DNA of 64,000 nt. Source: Theropithecus gelada (taxonomy: Eukaryota > Chordata > Mammalia > Primates > Cercopithecidae). The translations under genes and the position numbers were made by a program. Shown piece by piece: positions 12,601-25,330 of the stretch. Below the pieces are notes generated by a model. That model did no database searches, was not told the DNA's origin, and worked only from the letters and a program-made list of their open reading frames with translations. Every line of letters starts with the position of its first letter. Position 1 is the stretch's first letter. The stretch covers positions 11,301,006 to 11,365,005 of the forward strand of contig NC_037673.1 of the NCBI RefSeq assembly GCF_003255815.1, read 5' to 3'.

Positions 12601-14560
12601 AACATATTGTTATATAAAATGTAGTTAGATATAATATATGCAATTAAATAAGATTTAAAAATTATATATGAATATGTAATTAATTTTAAAAGGTTACTTG
12701 TTACAGTACAGTTATATTAGAAGATGACAGCATCTTCAAAGATACGCTCCCTTTATTGGCCACCAAGAAATGTATGTAAAACTTTGCAGAGTGAGGAAGA
12801 ACACTGTTCTGACTTTTCAGAAAATATCAGCAGATACTTGATTTCTATCAACCTCGCTGCAAAGTCCTCTGTCCAAATTGTGAAATCTACATTAAAAAAA
12901 AAAACTCAGTCATAAAATTGACACTTTCAGATATTTTTATACTACATCATTGCATGGCAGAACAATCCATTTTCTCATCATTTACCTCTTTTCTAGCAGA
13001 ATAATCTGTTTTCTCATAATTTACCTTCTTCCTAACATAAAATGTTCTAATGAATTTCAGAGTTCAGTAGCTGTTTGAGAGTTGAACGTCTGTCAGTATT
13101 TCAAGACTACGAAAAGTTTCCAGTCTCTTTGGTGGCTGAAGAATTCCCAGTGAGTTATCTAATTTGACCACTGGAAATCAACATTTGCCCCCAACAATAT
13201 GGTGGTACTACTGCTGAATTTCTCTTCAATACCCACAATATCAGAGTTTTCTGGTGCATACATGAAATGCCAAGAGAGTGCCACCTTTTCACTAACAACG
13301 ACCACAGGTTTGTATTGAGCCTTTCACACTTTACCTGGCAGCTAATCGCAAGTTCCAATTATTTTTGACTTATCATTATGTTTTATTTCAAAGCAAGAAT
13401 GACACTGTCTTCTTCATCGAAATCTCTAGTATCCTATCACATATTAGGTATCAAATCAACATGTACGGAATAAATAAGTAAAATAGCAGTACGGCAACAG
13501 ACGCTTATGTGGAAAGCATTCTGCAAGGTGCTGAATGACGCAGTCAGGGAAGATATGAGCATAAAATTAATTCAGGTGTGGATCCTGTGGACAGTTCTAA
13601 GTCTAGTAAAATAGTTGAAATCGACGCATCATTAAATAGAATGAAAAGTAAAGCTAAATTGTAATGAGATACAAATGAATTTCAAAGATGACTTTCTCTT
13701 AGAAATGATGGAAGGGTGTGAGGAGAAGGAGGGCAATGTCACATGCAGGAACTAGTATTTGAGACGGACAATGGGAGGTTATTATTTGACCGTGTGAAAG
13801 AGATGTCACTCCAGACTCAGCAGCAGGAATTTCAGCACAGACATTGACAAATACTGAATGTGTGTGCATGTGTTTCAGAGAGCAATTAGATTCCATCTGA
13901 TGGGAGATTAGGGGCAAATTTACTATCAGGCAAATTACGTTGGAAGTTTGACATAAGTAAAAGGTTGATATTCAGCAATGATCCTGATTTTCCTCATTTA
14001 CTGAATTTGATGCCCCATCTCGTCTATTTCCATATTCCAAATAAGAAACCCTTCGAAATTTTATGGAACTCGTGTTTCACTGACAAGAAAATAGTTAATA
14101 AAATTTAACTATGTTTTTGACATTTGAGGGTCAATAATGTAAACATGGATCTTGCACTATATTGCACTGCAAGGATGTTAGTTTGCTGGTCCCTGTCAAC
14201 TGTAGAGCTTTTTCATAATTAGGTGAACACAATAAAGTCCACTTGGGTTGCGGACACCAGTAGATATGCGCTCTTAGAGTCAAAAAAAAAAAAAAAAAAA
14301 AAAACAGTCTCAGTTTTTTCTGCTTCATTTATGTTGCTGACATTTTTTTTCCACCCATTTCAAGTGTTATTTTTCATAGCTCCTGTTCCTCATTGCCTCT
14401 AGAGTGGATTTTAATTGTTGCTGACACATCCACTGTTGATTGAGGGGACAGAGATTACCATAAGGCTGACATCAGGTAAGAGGGAGTTATTAAAATTGTA
14501 CCCTAACGTAACAGCATAATAGTTTTATTATTTGCATAATAACAGTCATATTGTTACTCT
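12601..14560. other. Unassigned intronic DNA with a 23-A tract
   Basis: Mostly AT-rich and unique. 14282-14304 is an uninterrupted run of 23 A. It is not preceded by a recognisable SINE body on the left, so it is a free homopolymer or the tail of a very degraded insert. Confidence 0.4.
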
Positions 14561-14620
14561 ATTTTTTCTTCACAATGACCCAAAAACTGATTTAGGACAT
14601 AAAGTATAATCTATTTGTGT
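14560..14620 (+). repeat. Left part of a MIR relic split by an Alu
   Basis: Diverged sequence before the Alu (cttcacaatgacccaaaaac) pairs with the MIR-like sequence after it. The Alu target duplication sits exactly between the two halves. Confidence 0.4.
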
Positions 14621-14949
14621 AAAGAGTAGTGAATTGGGCCAGGTACAGTGGCTCACGGCTGTAATCCTAGCAGTTTGGGAGGCTGAGGAGGGCAGATCAC
14701 AAGGTCAGGAGTTCGAGACCAGCCTGGCCAGCATGGTGAAACCCTGTCTCTACTAAAAATACCAAAATTCGCCAGGTATGGTGGCAGGCCCCTGTAGTAC
14801 CAGCTACTCGGGAGGCTGAGGCAGGAGAATCGCTTGAACCCAGGAGGTGGAAGTTGCAGTGAGCTGAGATCGTGCCACTGCACTCCAGCCTGGGTGACAG
14901 AGGGAGACTCCATCACAAAAAATAAATAAATAATAAAAAGAGTAGTGAA
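14621..14949 (+). mobile_element. AluS element with 13-bp target-site duplication
   Basis: Full-length dimeric Alu, body about 14637-14936, starting ggccaggtacagtggctcac and ending in an A-rich aataaataaataataaaa tail. The duplication aaagagtagtgaa is perfect at 14621-14633 and 14937-14949. The variant 'aaggtcaggagttcgagacc' suits an AluS, Sc-like. Minus-strand frames inside are Alu shadows. Confidence 0.95.
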
Positions 14950-15060
14950 CTGGCAATCACACAGGTAAAGTGAACTGGCAGTCAGAGAGGTTAAGTGAAT
15001 AATTCAGGATCACTCAGTTAGTGGGATAGCAGAGGCAATAAAGAGATAGCTGGCCCACTG
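14950..15060 (+). repeat. Right part of a MIR relic
   Basis: 'tcagagaggttaagtgaata' followed by attcaggatcactcagttag is the MIR 3' core. It continues the relic interrupted by the Alu on its left. Confidence 0.6.
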
Positions 15061-16430
15061 GTCTTTCCTATTCTTGATAAGGTATACAATATATGCATGC
15101 ATGTCAACACTTTTGTTTCATTTGAGAAATATATTTTCCTGCTGCTTAGGAAGTAATATATTCAAAACATGAACATTCTCATATTAACTTGTTTAAATCC
15201 ATTTGGGACAACAGGATTGATTTTACTGTTCATTTCTTACAATACTGTGCATTCAATTAAATACTCTCTTTACTAAAGCAGTTTAATGATTTGAACATTT
15301 CAGTGTGATCCGTTCTCAGATCAACTTCAAAAGATTGAATTTAAACCTGTCTTCAAGCTGTGAAGGTTTTAGTTCCTTTCCTTTTTTTTTTTTCTTTTTA
15401 AAATTCCTCTGCTGGGAAAGAATTAAGTACAGCCTAGCAAAGGATAGATCCATATTTGCATCCTGCTAATCAAAAAAGAACTTGTAAGAATGTAGCAGTG
15501 ATAAATGTACTGCCGTTGAAATCGTTTATATAAGTTGGAGCAAAATGAACTGTGACCAACAGATTCCTTCCACAGCCATCACCCATCTACATTGCTCCAA
15601 TGTGCGGAAGCGTCTTAATGGATGTGCATTATCAAGTTTGCAGGCTTATTTTCAGTCATAAGGAAGAGTGTACCAGATGCTCTTGGTACACTGAATTTGT
15701 CACACCGTAGACAAGCTAATATCATTATGTGAGACCACAGGGGAAAAAATAAAAGATTCACATTTAATCCATATTAACTACCAGGAGACCCATCAAGGCA
15801 GTTGGGCTGGCTCATGATACAGCAGCTTCTAGCAAATTAGCAGCCCATAACAACTTAGTTATAATGAGCTGCAAGATCTTACACCATAAGCTCAACTCCA
15901 TTAAACCAAATTCAAGCACATGAATTCATGTACAAAGTATAACCTTAACATCTGTCTGTGCTTAGCCAACATTTTGTTTATGCCTTTTTAGGAACAACCA
16001 AATTATCTTTGTGTCCCCTTAAACTAGGGACTTATAATTTCCATCAACTGCAGTTTTACCTGATAGGGCCGGGCTGATCACCACTGGCCTCCCTGGCTGT
16101 GGTGTCCAGCAGCAAGCTATGCATCATCCTGGCAGCTGTTCCCTACATATTGGGCCAAATTTTTTCCCAAACAATTTTCCCTTGCTATTCAAGTGGGAAA
16201 AGCAATAGGCTACTCAGAAATTAGACAGTCAACAAAGCATGCATATCTAATAAATACTGTAGACCCTTGTATTTAGTTAAACCCAATGAGTTAAATCCTA
16301 TCCTACTCTACTCAGCATGGAGAAGATGTTTTCATAAACTTAGGCCATTTTTTTTTCCCCCAAAAAGCAATGTCCTCCTTCTTTTCCCATAGTGGATTGA
16401 CTACTCTTTAGGGACTCAGGAAATAATATC
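15061..16430. other. Repeat-free block, candidate conserved non-coding DNA
   Basis: No transposon family was recognised over about 1.4 kb. A perfect 9-bp inverted repeat (agtgtacca / tggtacact, 8-base loop) lies at 15667-15692. Several TAAT-type motifs occur around 15465 and 15717. Function is unknown. Confidence 0.35.
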
Positions 16431-16530
16431 ACCATTATTATAATAGTTATTTTTGTTTTACAGATGGAGAAACAGAGAGATAGACTACCCATGGTTAACC
16501 AGTTGCTAAGTGAGGAAACAGATATTCAGT
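16431..16530 (+). repeat. MIR-like relic
   Basis: 'ttttacagatggagaaacag' is followed by a degraded 'gttaaccagttgctaagtga', matching the MIR core. Confidence 0.55.
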
Positions 16531-19500
16531 ATATAATTTAAGGTATTTTCCATGGAGTTTTATGTAAAGAATGAATACATATTTATGGGAATAATCTAAC
16601 TTTCTTATTATTTTTCTGTCTTAAACAACAAGGGTACATTATTCACTTCGGCAGTGTTTTCAAATTTCGCATCTTACCTGCAGAAACCTTAGCATGCAGA
16701 AAAATGGGTAATGCGTATATCATTATGTCTTTTCTAGAATTTTACATATCAAAACCTGATCTAGTTCTTTAATCAATCTAGGTACAACGTCTTAAAGTCT
16801 CATACAATTTTATATGTGAATGGGATCTAGAAAGTCATTTTATTCATCATCCTTCTCTTTCAAGAGCCAGCCTTTCCAGCAGTTTCTCAGTGAAAGTTGA
16901 CAAGAAAAGCAGTTCAAACCCCAATGCATACCATTCCATGGAAGGATAGCTCTGGTAATCAAATTCATAGTATGGTTTCTTATAAAAATAAAATGATTCT
17001 ACCTTCTGTTCTAGTTCTGTCTTCTAATTTACCAAAGCATGAGACTGACTTTTTCACTGACATAGTAGACTTTGAAAAACCACATCTTCTCTTTTGTAAT
17101 TCAAACAGGGGTAGTTTAGAGGTTACGTCATTGTTTTCAGAAGCCCCCTCCTCCTCCTCTGCCCACACCTTTGCATTACCCTCTTGTTTTCGATTCCCTC
17201 TTCCACAACTCAAAACACCCAACAGTTTATACATGATTTCACATATGGTCTAAAAGTATCTCTTTTCTTGTAACTTTGAAATCAAACTTCCAATAATATA
17301 ATTTAAGGTTACAGTAGCTTTCTTCCCATTATGAAACAGCTGTTTTATAGGAAACCTGAATTCAACTACAAGTAATTATTTTTCTTCTGAACCCCTGTCA
17401 AACCAGACTTACCTACACTACAGACTCTTCAATGATAACACTGAACCTGCAGACAAGGTGGGGCGTGTATCCCAAATTTTTATTTTTTTATCTCATATTT
17501 TTCAGCATTTTATGGTCTTCTTGAAACAGAATTCTGTATCAAACATATGCATATTTTCTTAGCCCTGTGTAACCTGAAAATTCTATAGCTTGCTATAAAG
17601 ACATTAGTCCATCTTTGATTATAGTGTTGAATACAAAGTACAGAGCTCAATTATTTGCCACAGACTCTTTTTCAGGTTGATAGTGATCCATTAAACAGCA
17701 TATCCAAAGGGATATATAAACATATGTCTACCGTATGTCATCAGCATACACAGATCAGCAAACACCTTGGATTGTTTTCCAGCCCCTGGATGGATTGCAC
17801 TGTGATGTCAACATTATCTTATTGGCTCCCTCTCTGCAGAATCGCTGGTGGTGACGGACTCATTTGCAAACCAACAGCGATCATTCAAAATTATACAACT
17901 GTCATCTTTGGTTCACCCCCAACTCCAGTAATAATCAAGACAGAGGGTCTTACAAGGATAAACGCCTAAGCTTCATAAATTACCTATTTCTCATATCTCG
18001 GGTTTCATATTTGATTGTTAACTTCCTTACAATATGCTCAGTGATGCAGCTTAGCTAGTAGGGCACCAGTTGCTTCTGAAGAGGGGTATGGGAAGGGAAG
18101 GTTTGAACTTATGTTTAAATGTACTGTTCTCAGTTTTAGTTTTTATTATATTTTTCTAACATAAATGTCAGTACAGTAGTATTTGTATCATGTATAAATA
18201 AATGAGTATATAATAGATGTTCTTACTCAGAAGACTTTTACTGAGCAAGGAGTGAGATTAACAAAGGATGGAAACCAGTGGATGAGACACTCCCACAGAA
18301 TAGGCCAGGGACTCAAGTGAGAGTCCATTTCTGCTAATCTGGTCTGCATTACAGCTAGAGTCTACCCTAACCTGGCACTGGGAAGCCCCTGTATGAGAGA
18401 CAATAAATTCCTACTCATTTGGAAGGGATCACAGAATTGAAGCTTTTAATTTTGCAGTTATGGAAATTGAAGTGGAGAGAGATTAAGTGACTAAAATGAG
18501 CAGCTTTAAAGCCCTTTTGGGACATACCAGGGAAAAGAAAATGAAATGAAATGAAGTTCACATCAGAGTGGGACCTGATTCTATTCTATTGTTCTTTCCC
18601 AGTTAGGAAATAAACAAACCAAAAACTAAACAATGAAAGAAAAGAAAAAGAAGGAAACGGAGAATGAGAGTCACTGAACTACACCTTTCGGCACCTCACA
18701 AATGCTGATACATGTTCTGTTGAGAGCATTAAGCACACTGAAGTAACGGCAGTGCATACCTCGTGCAGAATATTCATCTTGTAACTTTAAATTCCTTCAG
18801 CATTCAGCCTTCAAAAATTGTGACTATCCACCTTCTCTAAGATAAATAATATCAACACATCTTCAAAAAATAAAGGTTTACATATAGAAATATTCAGTCC
18901 TAATCTTGCTCCAGTAAAATATTCTACAGATGAAAGAGGAAGACATCACACACTTCATAGACAGCATTACATGGAGCCTGGACCACAGTGATAAGAAGGT
19001 TGCTACTGTTACTCTGAGAAAGTTATATTCAAAACACATGCATCTTTTCTTAGAATTATACAATTGGAATGCATTGGTGCCAGCACAGAAAACAGCCTCT
19101 GACCACCAATCTCATATTGCTTCCTCTACACTACAACGAAGGGGCCTATTTCATACCTGGTTAAATACACTAAGAATTTTGTATCTAGTGAAAACGTTTT
19201 CTCAAAGTTTCTCAAGACATGAATGCTATTTTTAAGCAAGGCTGATGAAGTTTTTCTGGCTTCCTTCTAAAAATGAATGTAAACAGTAAGCTCTTATATA
19301 AAATTGACAGGGATAGACTCACTTGCCCTCCTTAGGATGGGTGTAGCCTCTATGCAACCATAATGCAACTGAGTGAGGAAGCTGCATTTATAACAGTTGC
19401 CCTGGGAATTCGGACACCAGTAGTTCCCATGGTATCCACCATCATTCTGAGCTCCAGGCTGCTCAGTGGGTCAAAAAGGTTTTTGTAAGGGAAAAGTGCC

Positions 19501-20580
19501 TGGACCACCTGAATGGAGGTAAATCACAAAACAAAACAGAAGGGGCGTATGCAGTGAGAGGGGTCTATGAACAGGCAGAAATCTAGGAGGGTTTTCTAAA
19601 ATCTAACTGAGATGCTTAAATTGAGCAATACCCATGGACAGAAGAAGGCTGAAGGAGGGAGGGTCTGCTTCAGTTAAGTACACGTGGGTGCAAAATCCTG
19701 TGCTCATTTAATTTTGTGATCTCAGAAATACCATGTAATGGAATAATTAGTGTAAATTTTCACATCAGTCATACTGGGATAATATCTAACACGTAGGGAC
19801 ACTGTGAAGATTTAATGAGATATTATAGGTAAATAATCAAGAGCACACTGGATGTGCAAAATAATTTTATTGATTTTTGTTTCAGAATAATAACAAAATT
19901 AATGGAGAGGTCAGGTTGATAAATTTTTAAATAAAGAAATGTAAATTTCCTATTTAATTCTACATACCCAGAGATAAAATAAGCTCCTAAATGGAATATG
20001 CAAGACATCTGGTCAATATGTATGCACTCTATTTGCCAAATACATGCCCAAACATACCAGCGTCTACAAACTAAAGTCAGGGCCAGGGCAGCACCTCAGG
20101 GTTACGTCTGATTCTACAGACACAGCCTCACAATTAACTGAAAGTCTCCCTTTTTAATTCTTTTTCATCTCCACCTCTGTTTTTACGGTTTCCAATTTTT
20201 GGAAGAAGTACTCCACGATAATGTGGGTGCAGTTAATCCCCCACCTCGGCAAGTAAATTTAATTACATTTAACATTTCAACACTGAATATAGTATCTCTT
20301 GAAGAGACTATTAATGCTGATGAAAATTACCAGACATTGGTTCAGAAGAGCATGGGGGCTTGAAATGAACTGAAGCAGATAAAATTCATGAAGAAGGAAC
20401 GTGTGACTAATGCGAAAGCTATGCAATAAATAACCATCTTCAGAGTTGCTCTCCTTGTAGGAACACGTATGCAAATGTTACTCTATACATGCAAAACAGT
20501 AGTGGAGGCGGAACGGGTGCAGAAAGACTCTAATAATCGTTTTGCCTTGTACTAAAACAACTAGACAGTTGACCAACACT
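16531..20580. other. Mostly unique intronic DNA
   Basis: No full transposon was recognised. Weak MIR-like scraps occur near 18420-18500 and 19720-19830. The frames at 16897-17253, 17655-17969 and 18930-19235 show no domain, conserved-looking codon use or splice context. Confidence 0.35.
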
Positions 20581-20597
20581 TAAAATTAGTTTTTGTT

Positions 20598-20683
20598 TTC
20601 TCTCTTTCTCTCTCTCTCTTTCTGTCTCTCTCTCTCTATATATATATACACATATTTTTTTTTTGGGTGGGGGCGGGGGGGAA
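20598..20683. repeat. (TC)n-(TA)n tract followed by a G-rich run
   Basis: A TC/TTTC tract (about 20599-20636) runs into (TA)n to about 20649, then ten or more T, then a 17-base G-rich run at 20665-20681 (GGG T GGGGG C GGGGGGG). The last part has four G3 tracts with short loops, a possible G-quadruplex. Confidence 0.85.
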
Positions 20684-21724
20684 GCTAGTATTGTTTAAAG
20701 TCACAGACTAACTCAGTATTTTTTATTCCTAGAAGAAGGAACTCCCATAACGTTGAAAAATATTTACACACTGGAGAAGGTCACAATGTAATTAGCCACA
20801 ATGCAGTATTTATTACATTCCTAGAGCTTACAGAGTTGATTTTTTAAATCATATGTGCTGAGTTTAATTAAACATGTCAAAGGTAGGATGAACTTCATGG
20901 GATAGAAGCAGGTAATTTGATTCAAAAATGACAAAAACACACCCACTTTTGCTCTGTTTTCCAGTAAGCTAGTATTAGATATGGCCAAATAATATCACCA
21001 TGCACGTGATTAGTACTGATTGGTAATTCTTAGGACCGTAAAGATACATTTTGTTTTCTGAATAAAACTTGATCAGAGCTGCTGACTATGATTCCATAAA
21101 AAAAAAAATCCAGGCCACTGAATCATTTTTCTCATGCTAATAGAGGATAGAAACATAACGAAATACATGATTTAGTATTTTAGAAATTATACATACTTCT
21201 TTACGTGTTCTTTGTTGAAAACATACTTTGGAGGAAATGCAGACAAATCACAAAACCTTCGGGAGAGCTGAGGTATTACAATAATGGCCATGCTTTTCCC
21301 ACTGGAAGGAAGGAGCAGGCAGAGCCCACAGAAGTCGAAGGCATTTGTGACATTTCCACAGCTGGAGGGTGGTAACAGGAGACAAGATTTAAGGTTGTTT
21401 CACTTAGAGTCTGTCTGATATAATATACCATGCCATAGAAGGGATTTCTCAGGTCTTATTCTGCTCCGATGCAGAATAAGAAGGGTGTTGGAACATAAGC
21501 AATTGTGAATCTGCTGCCTGTAACTCACCACTTCTCTCCTACTTAAGACAGAATAAGTGGTTGCAAGTGATAACTTTCAATACTCACTACTGCATCCATT
21601 TTGCTTTTTTAATCAGGGGAAAAAGAACACTATATATTTGATGCTAGAAAAAAATGTATGTGTATACACACACACTATCTATATACATACACACGTATAT
21701 ATAATATATCTATATCAGATTCTC
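20684..21724. other. Unassigned intronic DNA with a CA/TA patch
   Basis: Nothing was identified apart from the mixed (CA)/(TA) dinucleotide stretch at about 21658-21716. Confidence 0.4.
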
Positions 21725-22320
21725 ATTTGTTTGTTCAATACCAGGCACAGTCTAAGTGCTAGAAATGCATCAATGAAAAAAGTCAGACAAAAACCCCTGC
21801 CCTCATGAAGTTTGCATTCTAATGGAGAAAACAGTGAACCAAATAAACAGATTACATAGAGGTACCTGTGGTAAAGGCAATTAAAAAAAAGTAATTCAGG
21901 AAAATAAGATGATGGGGAGACAATTTAAGTAGAATAATTGAGAACGACATCATTGACAAGGTGACATTACAGAAAAGATGGGAAAGAATGAGGAGGTGAG
22001 GCGTATGTATGTCTGGGCTGGGAGGTGGGGAGAAAGGAGGGGCTAGGATGGTGTTTCAAGCAAAGTCAACAGAAAATGCAAAATCTAAGTTCTGGGGGCA
22101 TGTTCTAGGAGAGGTGAGGAGTCCCCTGTGCAGGAGCAAAAAGTGAGAGGAGGAAACAATCTTGGGAGGCGTGGGAGGGCTGGGTGGCAGGTGGCAGAGC
22201 ACAGCGGCCCTTGTTGGCTACCGTAGGGACTTCCACTCTGCATAGAGTAGAAACATGATAGGATTTACATTTTCATAGGATTCCTTTGCCTGCTATTCAA
22301 AAATAATCTTTATATTCATT
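21725..22320 (-). repeat. Antisense LINE-2 relic, 3' end first
   Basis: Read on the plus strand it has antisense L2 landmarks in order: taccaggcacagtctaagtg, 'cctgccctcatgaagtttgc', a degraded gtgacattacagaaaag, aaagcaaagtc, 'gcatgttctaggagaggtga' and 'gtagaaacatgataggattt'. It is frame-broken and about 600 bp. Confidence 0.65.
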
Positions 22321-24900
22321 TATTAAAGGTTATTTTGTGTGTCACTTAATATTTATTCATCTCAGATACATGGGGAGGACCTAATACATTTAAATGCATC
22401 ATATAAGCTATCGCACTGTTCATGCTCTCCTTGGCCATGGCACCAGCACAGCGGTTACTTTACTACATCCCAGGTACTAGTTCTCACATCTGCATCCCAC
22501 CAGACTTTTTAGTTCTTGATCCCTAGGGAACATCTCTTCCATTTTTGTATGTGGTAATTCAATATTTAGAACAGAGGAAGGACTCAAAAAAAATTGTTGA
22601 ATGCAAGATGTTTTGAATGCAAAATATAAGACTTCTAAAATAGCCACAAAACACAACTCTAAATCAGAATTCACATGTTAATAAGGTACTTGTGGAAACA
22701 CAAACATACATCGTTGTTCCCACACCATTCCAACTGGAACTTTTGGTCAGACTTATTAGCTAGGATTCTCCAATGTGGCCATTATCATCATATAAGAGTT
22801 GAACCAGATCTGGAATTGTCTGGACAAATAAATACACATATATTTAACAATGAAAATTCTTTTTCTTTATGGTGTGGATAAAATTTATGAGTAAAATGGG
22901 CAAATATATATTTTTAAACAATTGAAACTTATTTTTTGTTAATTATGCAGATACAATTCATGAGTAAAACACTCCAGAAAAGATTTTGTAACATGGCATT
23001 AGAAAATTCTCACAATTTTTTTTATCACACATTTGACTCTCTGCTTTTGTTTAAAATGCCACCTAAAGAGTCTACTTAGTACATTTTCAGATATATCCAC
23101 ATAAAAAAAATTTTAAGTGTTCAAATTTAAAATACTTACATTCTGAAATATAAGGGAATGGGCAATCAGAATCATAGCATCCAATGAGTTAACTTAATTG
23201 TGTTTTTAAACTCTTTATTTGGATCACATGCAAATACTGTTTGAAGTTGAAGACTTAATGTCATGTAAATCTATTAGATTGATTTACAGAAAGTATGAGC
23301 ACCCAAACACTGTATTCCTAAGGTGAGACTTCATAGTCATTTACTTTTATAGTTCAGCAATATTATTAAATTACAGTCAATATGGAAAACACTTCCAAAG
23401 GTCAAAGTTCTCTTAAATCACTTTCTAAATCCATACCATTGAGACTGACTTTCACGCCTTAAAAATAAAAAGACTTCTTAGCTTTAAGACGATAAACATA
23501 AACTTTTACATTTATTTAATAATTAGTTGAAATGAAATATTTAATAAGTGATGCTCTCAGAGTAATATATGCCTTCCTTCATTAATTTCTTTAAAATAAA
23601 AATATCCATGGCTAGGCAATTAATATATTAAAACATGAAAATATGTTTCTGATAAAATTAAATCATTTTTAAGTTAACATGGTCATTCTTCTAATTAGTT
23701 TATAACTTAGTCATTGAAATTTCAAATAATATTAATCAAACATAAGTTTTTTCTGATGTTTGTCAAAATTAAGGTGAAAATCATTTTCTCTCACTATTAT
23801 TATCCATTTGAAAAAACTTTAAGTTTAAAGATAAATACTTAAAGACTTTTTAATAAAGGCTTTATAAATACTAAAGAATCTCTGAGGCATTCCATTTTAC
23901 TGCACTCACAATTCTACAAGGTACAGCTATCTTAAATATATAGCAATCTAAAATATAATTCCATAGATTGTCATTTTATTCAATCACTGGTTTCAAAACA
24001 TCAATTTGTTTCTTTAATCTGTTGGGTATCTCAAATATATATTTTTTAGCTACAGTGGTGGCACAGGTGAAATCTATGAAGTCATTGTAAATTTTGGGCA
24101 ACAATTTTCTCAATGAGTTATTTGAATAAAAGCAATCTGGAAACACTTGGTAAAGGTTTTCTATAATTAAGGGGTGTGTGCATCTTATTTACACCTGCAC
24201 CATTTAGAGTGATCAAAACATGTAATTATTGTATTCTAGTTCTAGTATAAACTTATCACTGAGAAGCAAATAATTTCTGCCAAAAAGAGAAAGCTATGCA
24301 ACAAGTTAGTTGCCCAGTATATTGAATTTTTGGCTACTTTACATGGTGATGCTAGTTGGGTGATTTTTTTTCCTTTACTCTCCATGAATAATTTCTTTCT
24401 GGATGGGGTTATTCCTTTAATTGTGCATCAAAGGGAAAAAAAAGACCTACAATTTCCAAATTAACTCTTACTTAATTCTCACAGAATTGTAAGTGATTAT
24501 TTACATGGATAATCATAACTTTCATAAAATCTAAAGTATATATCTATGACACATGAAGTCTCACTAAAAGCAATAATTAAATGGTTATAATGGTTAGTTA
24601 ATAGAGAAATGGCCCAGGAATTCTTACACCCACTTTCTGTTTAATTTGGTTATTTGGCTTTACAATTTCAATGTTCAGATGCTGAATAAATTGATAACTG
24701 TGAGGTCAGAAATAAATTCTTACCATATTTTCTACACATAACTTTAACCTGCATTTTTAAAACTTTAGTTAAAATGATCACAAAAACAACATTCATAATG
24801 AAAGCACTGAAAAACCAAATACAGTTAGTTTTCACTTTTTGTCTTTTACCTTTGCTGTACGTTTTGAAATAAATGGTCCTTAAATACTTGAAAACTGTAG
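22321..24900. other. Long AT-rich stretch without recognised repeats
   Basis: About 2.6 kb of low-GC DNA with no named transposon. The block 24010-24350 is less simple in composition and could be conserved. No coding evidence. Confidence 0.35.
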
Positions 24901-25330
24901 TCTAGGCAAACAAGACGACTAGTCCCAAAGACGAAGGGTTACTCTTCCCTCCTTCCCCGGGCTGTGGAGCGGGCGGTTCCTGGCATCCTACCCACCTCCT
25001 CCTGCCTCCTGCACCATGGCTAAAAGGAACCACAGAGCAGCTCAAAAACCGAGAAGGGAGGGAAGAACAGCCTCAAAAAAGTCAGGAGGCTGAATTATCC
25101 TATGGTAATTTCTGCTTTCACTGGCAAACAGTTTAAGAGAAAGCAAAGCAAGACATATCAGAGATACCACAAGCCCAGTGGTTGCTGTCTTAAAAGAGAA
25201 AAGAATAGAGTTCAGACAGGCACAAAGGTCTCCATGGCAACAGTGAATTTAGACCCCCATTGGCATTATTTATGCAACATTTCATCACAAAAGGACCCTC
25301 CCACTAGCCTGCCTGGCAAATTCTAGTTTT
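24901..25330. other. Local GC-rich patch in AT-rich intron
   Basis: 24940-25020 is markedly C/G-rich (ccctccttccccgggctgtg, gagcgggcggttcctgg, cacctcctcctgcctcctgc) with AT-rich DNA on both sides. A 9-bp inverted repeat links 24944-24952 and 25057-25065. It is not CpG-dense enough for a CpG island and matches no repeat I know. The 74-codon plus frame at 25102-25326 has no recognisable features. Confidence 0.4.

Noticed and set aside
12600..12720. Possible tRNA or snRNA in the AT-rich block
   Set aside because: No cloverleaf or conserved box elements could be made out.
24925..25070. CpG island or promoter
   Set aside because: Too short and with too few CpG to call an island. Kept only as a GC-rich patch.
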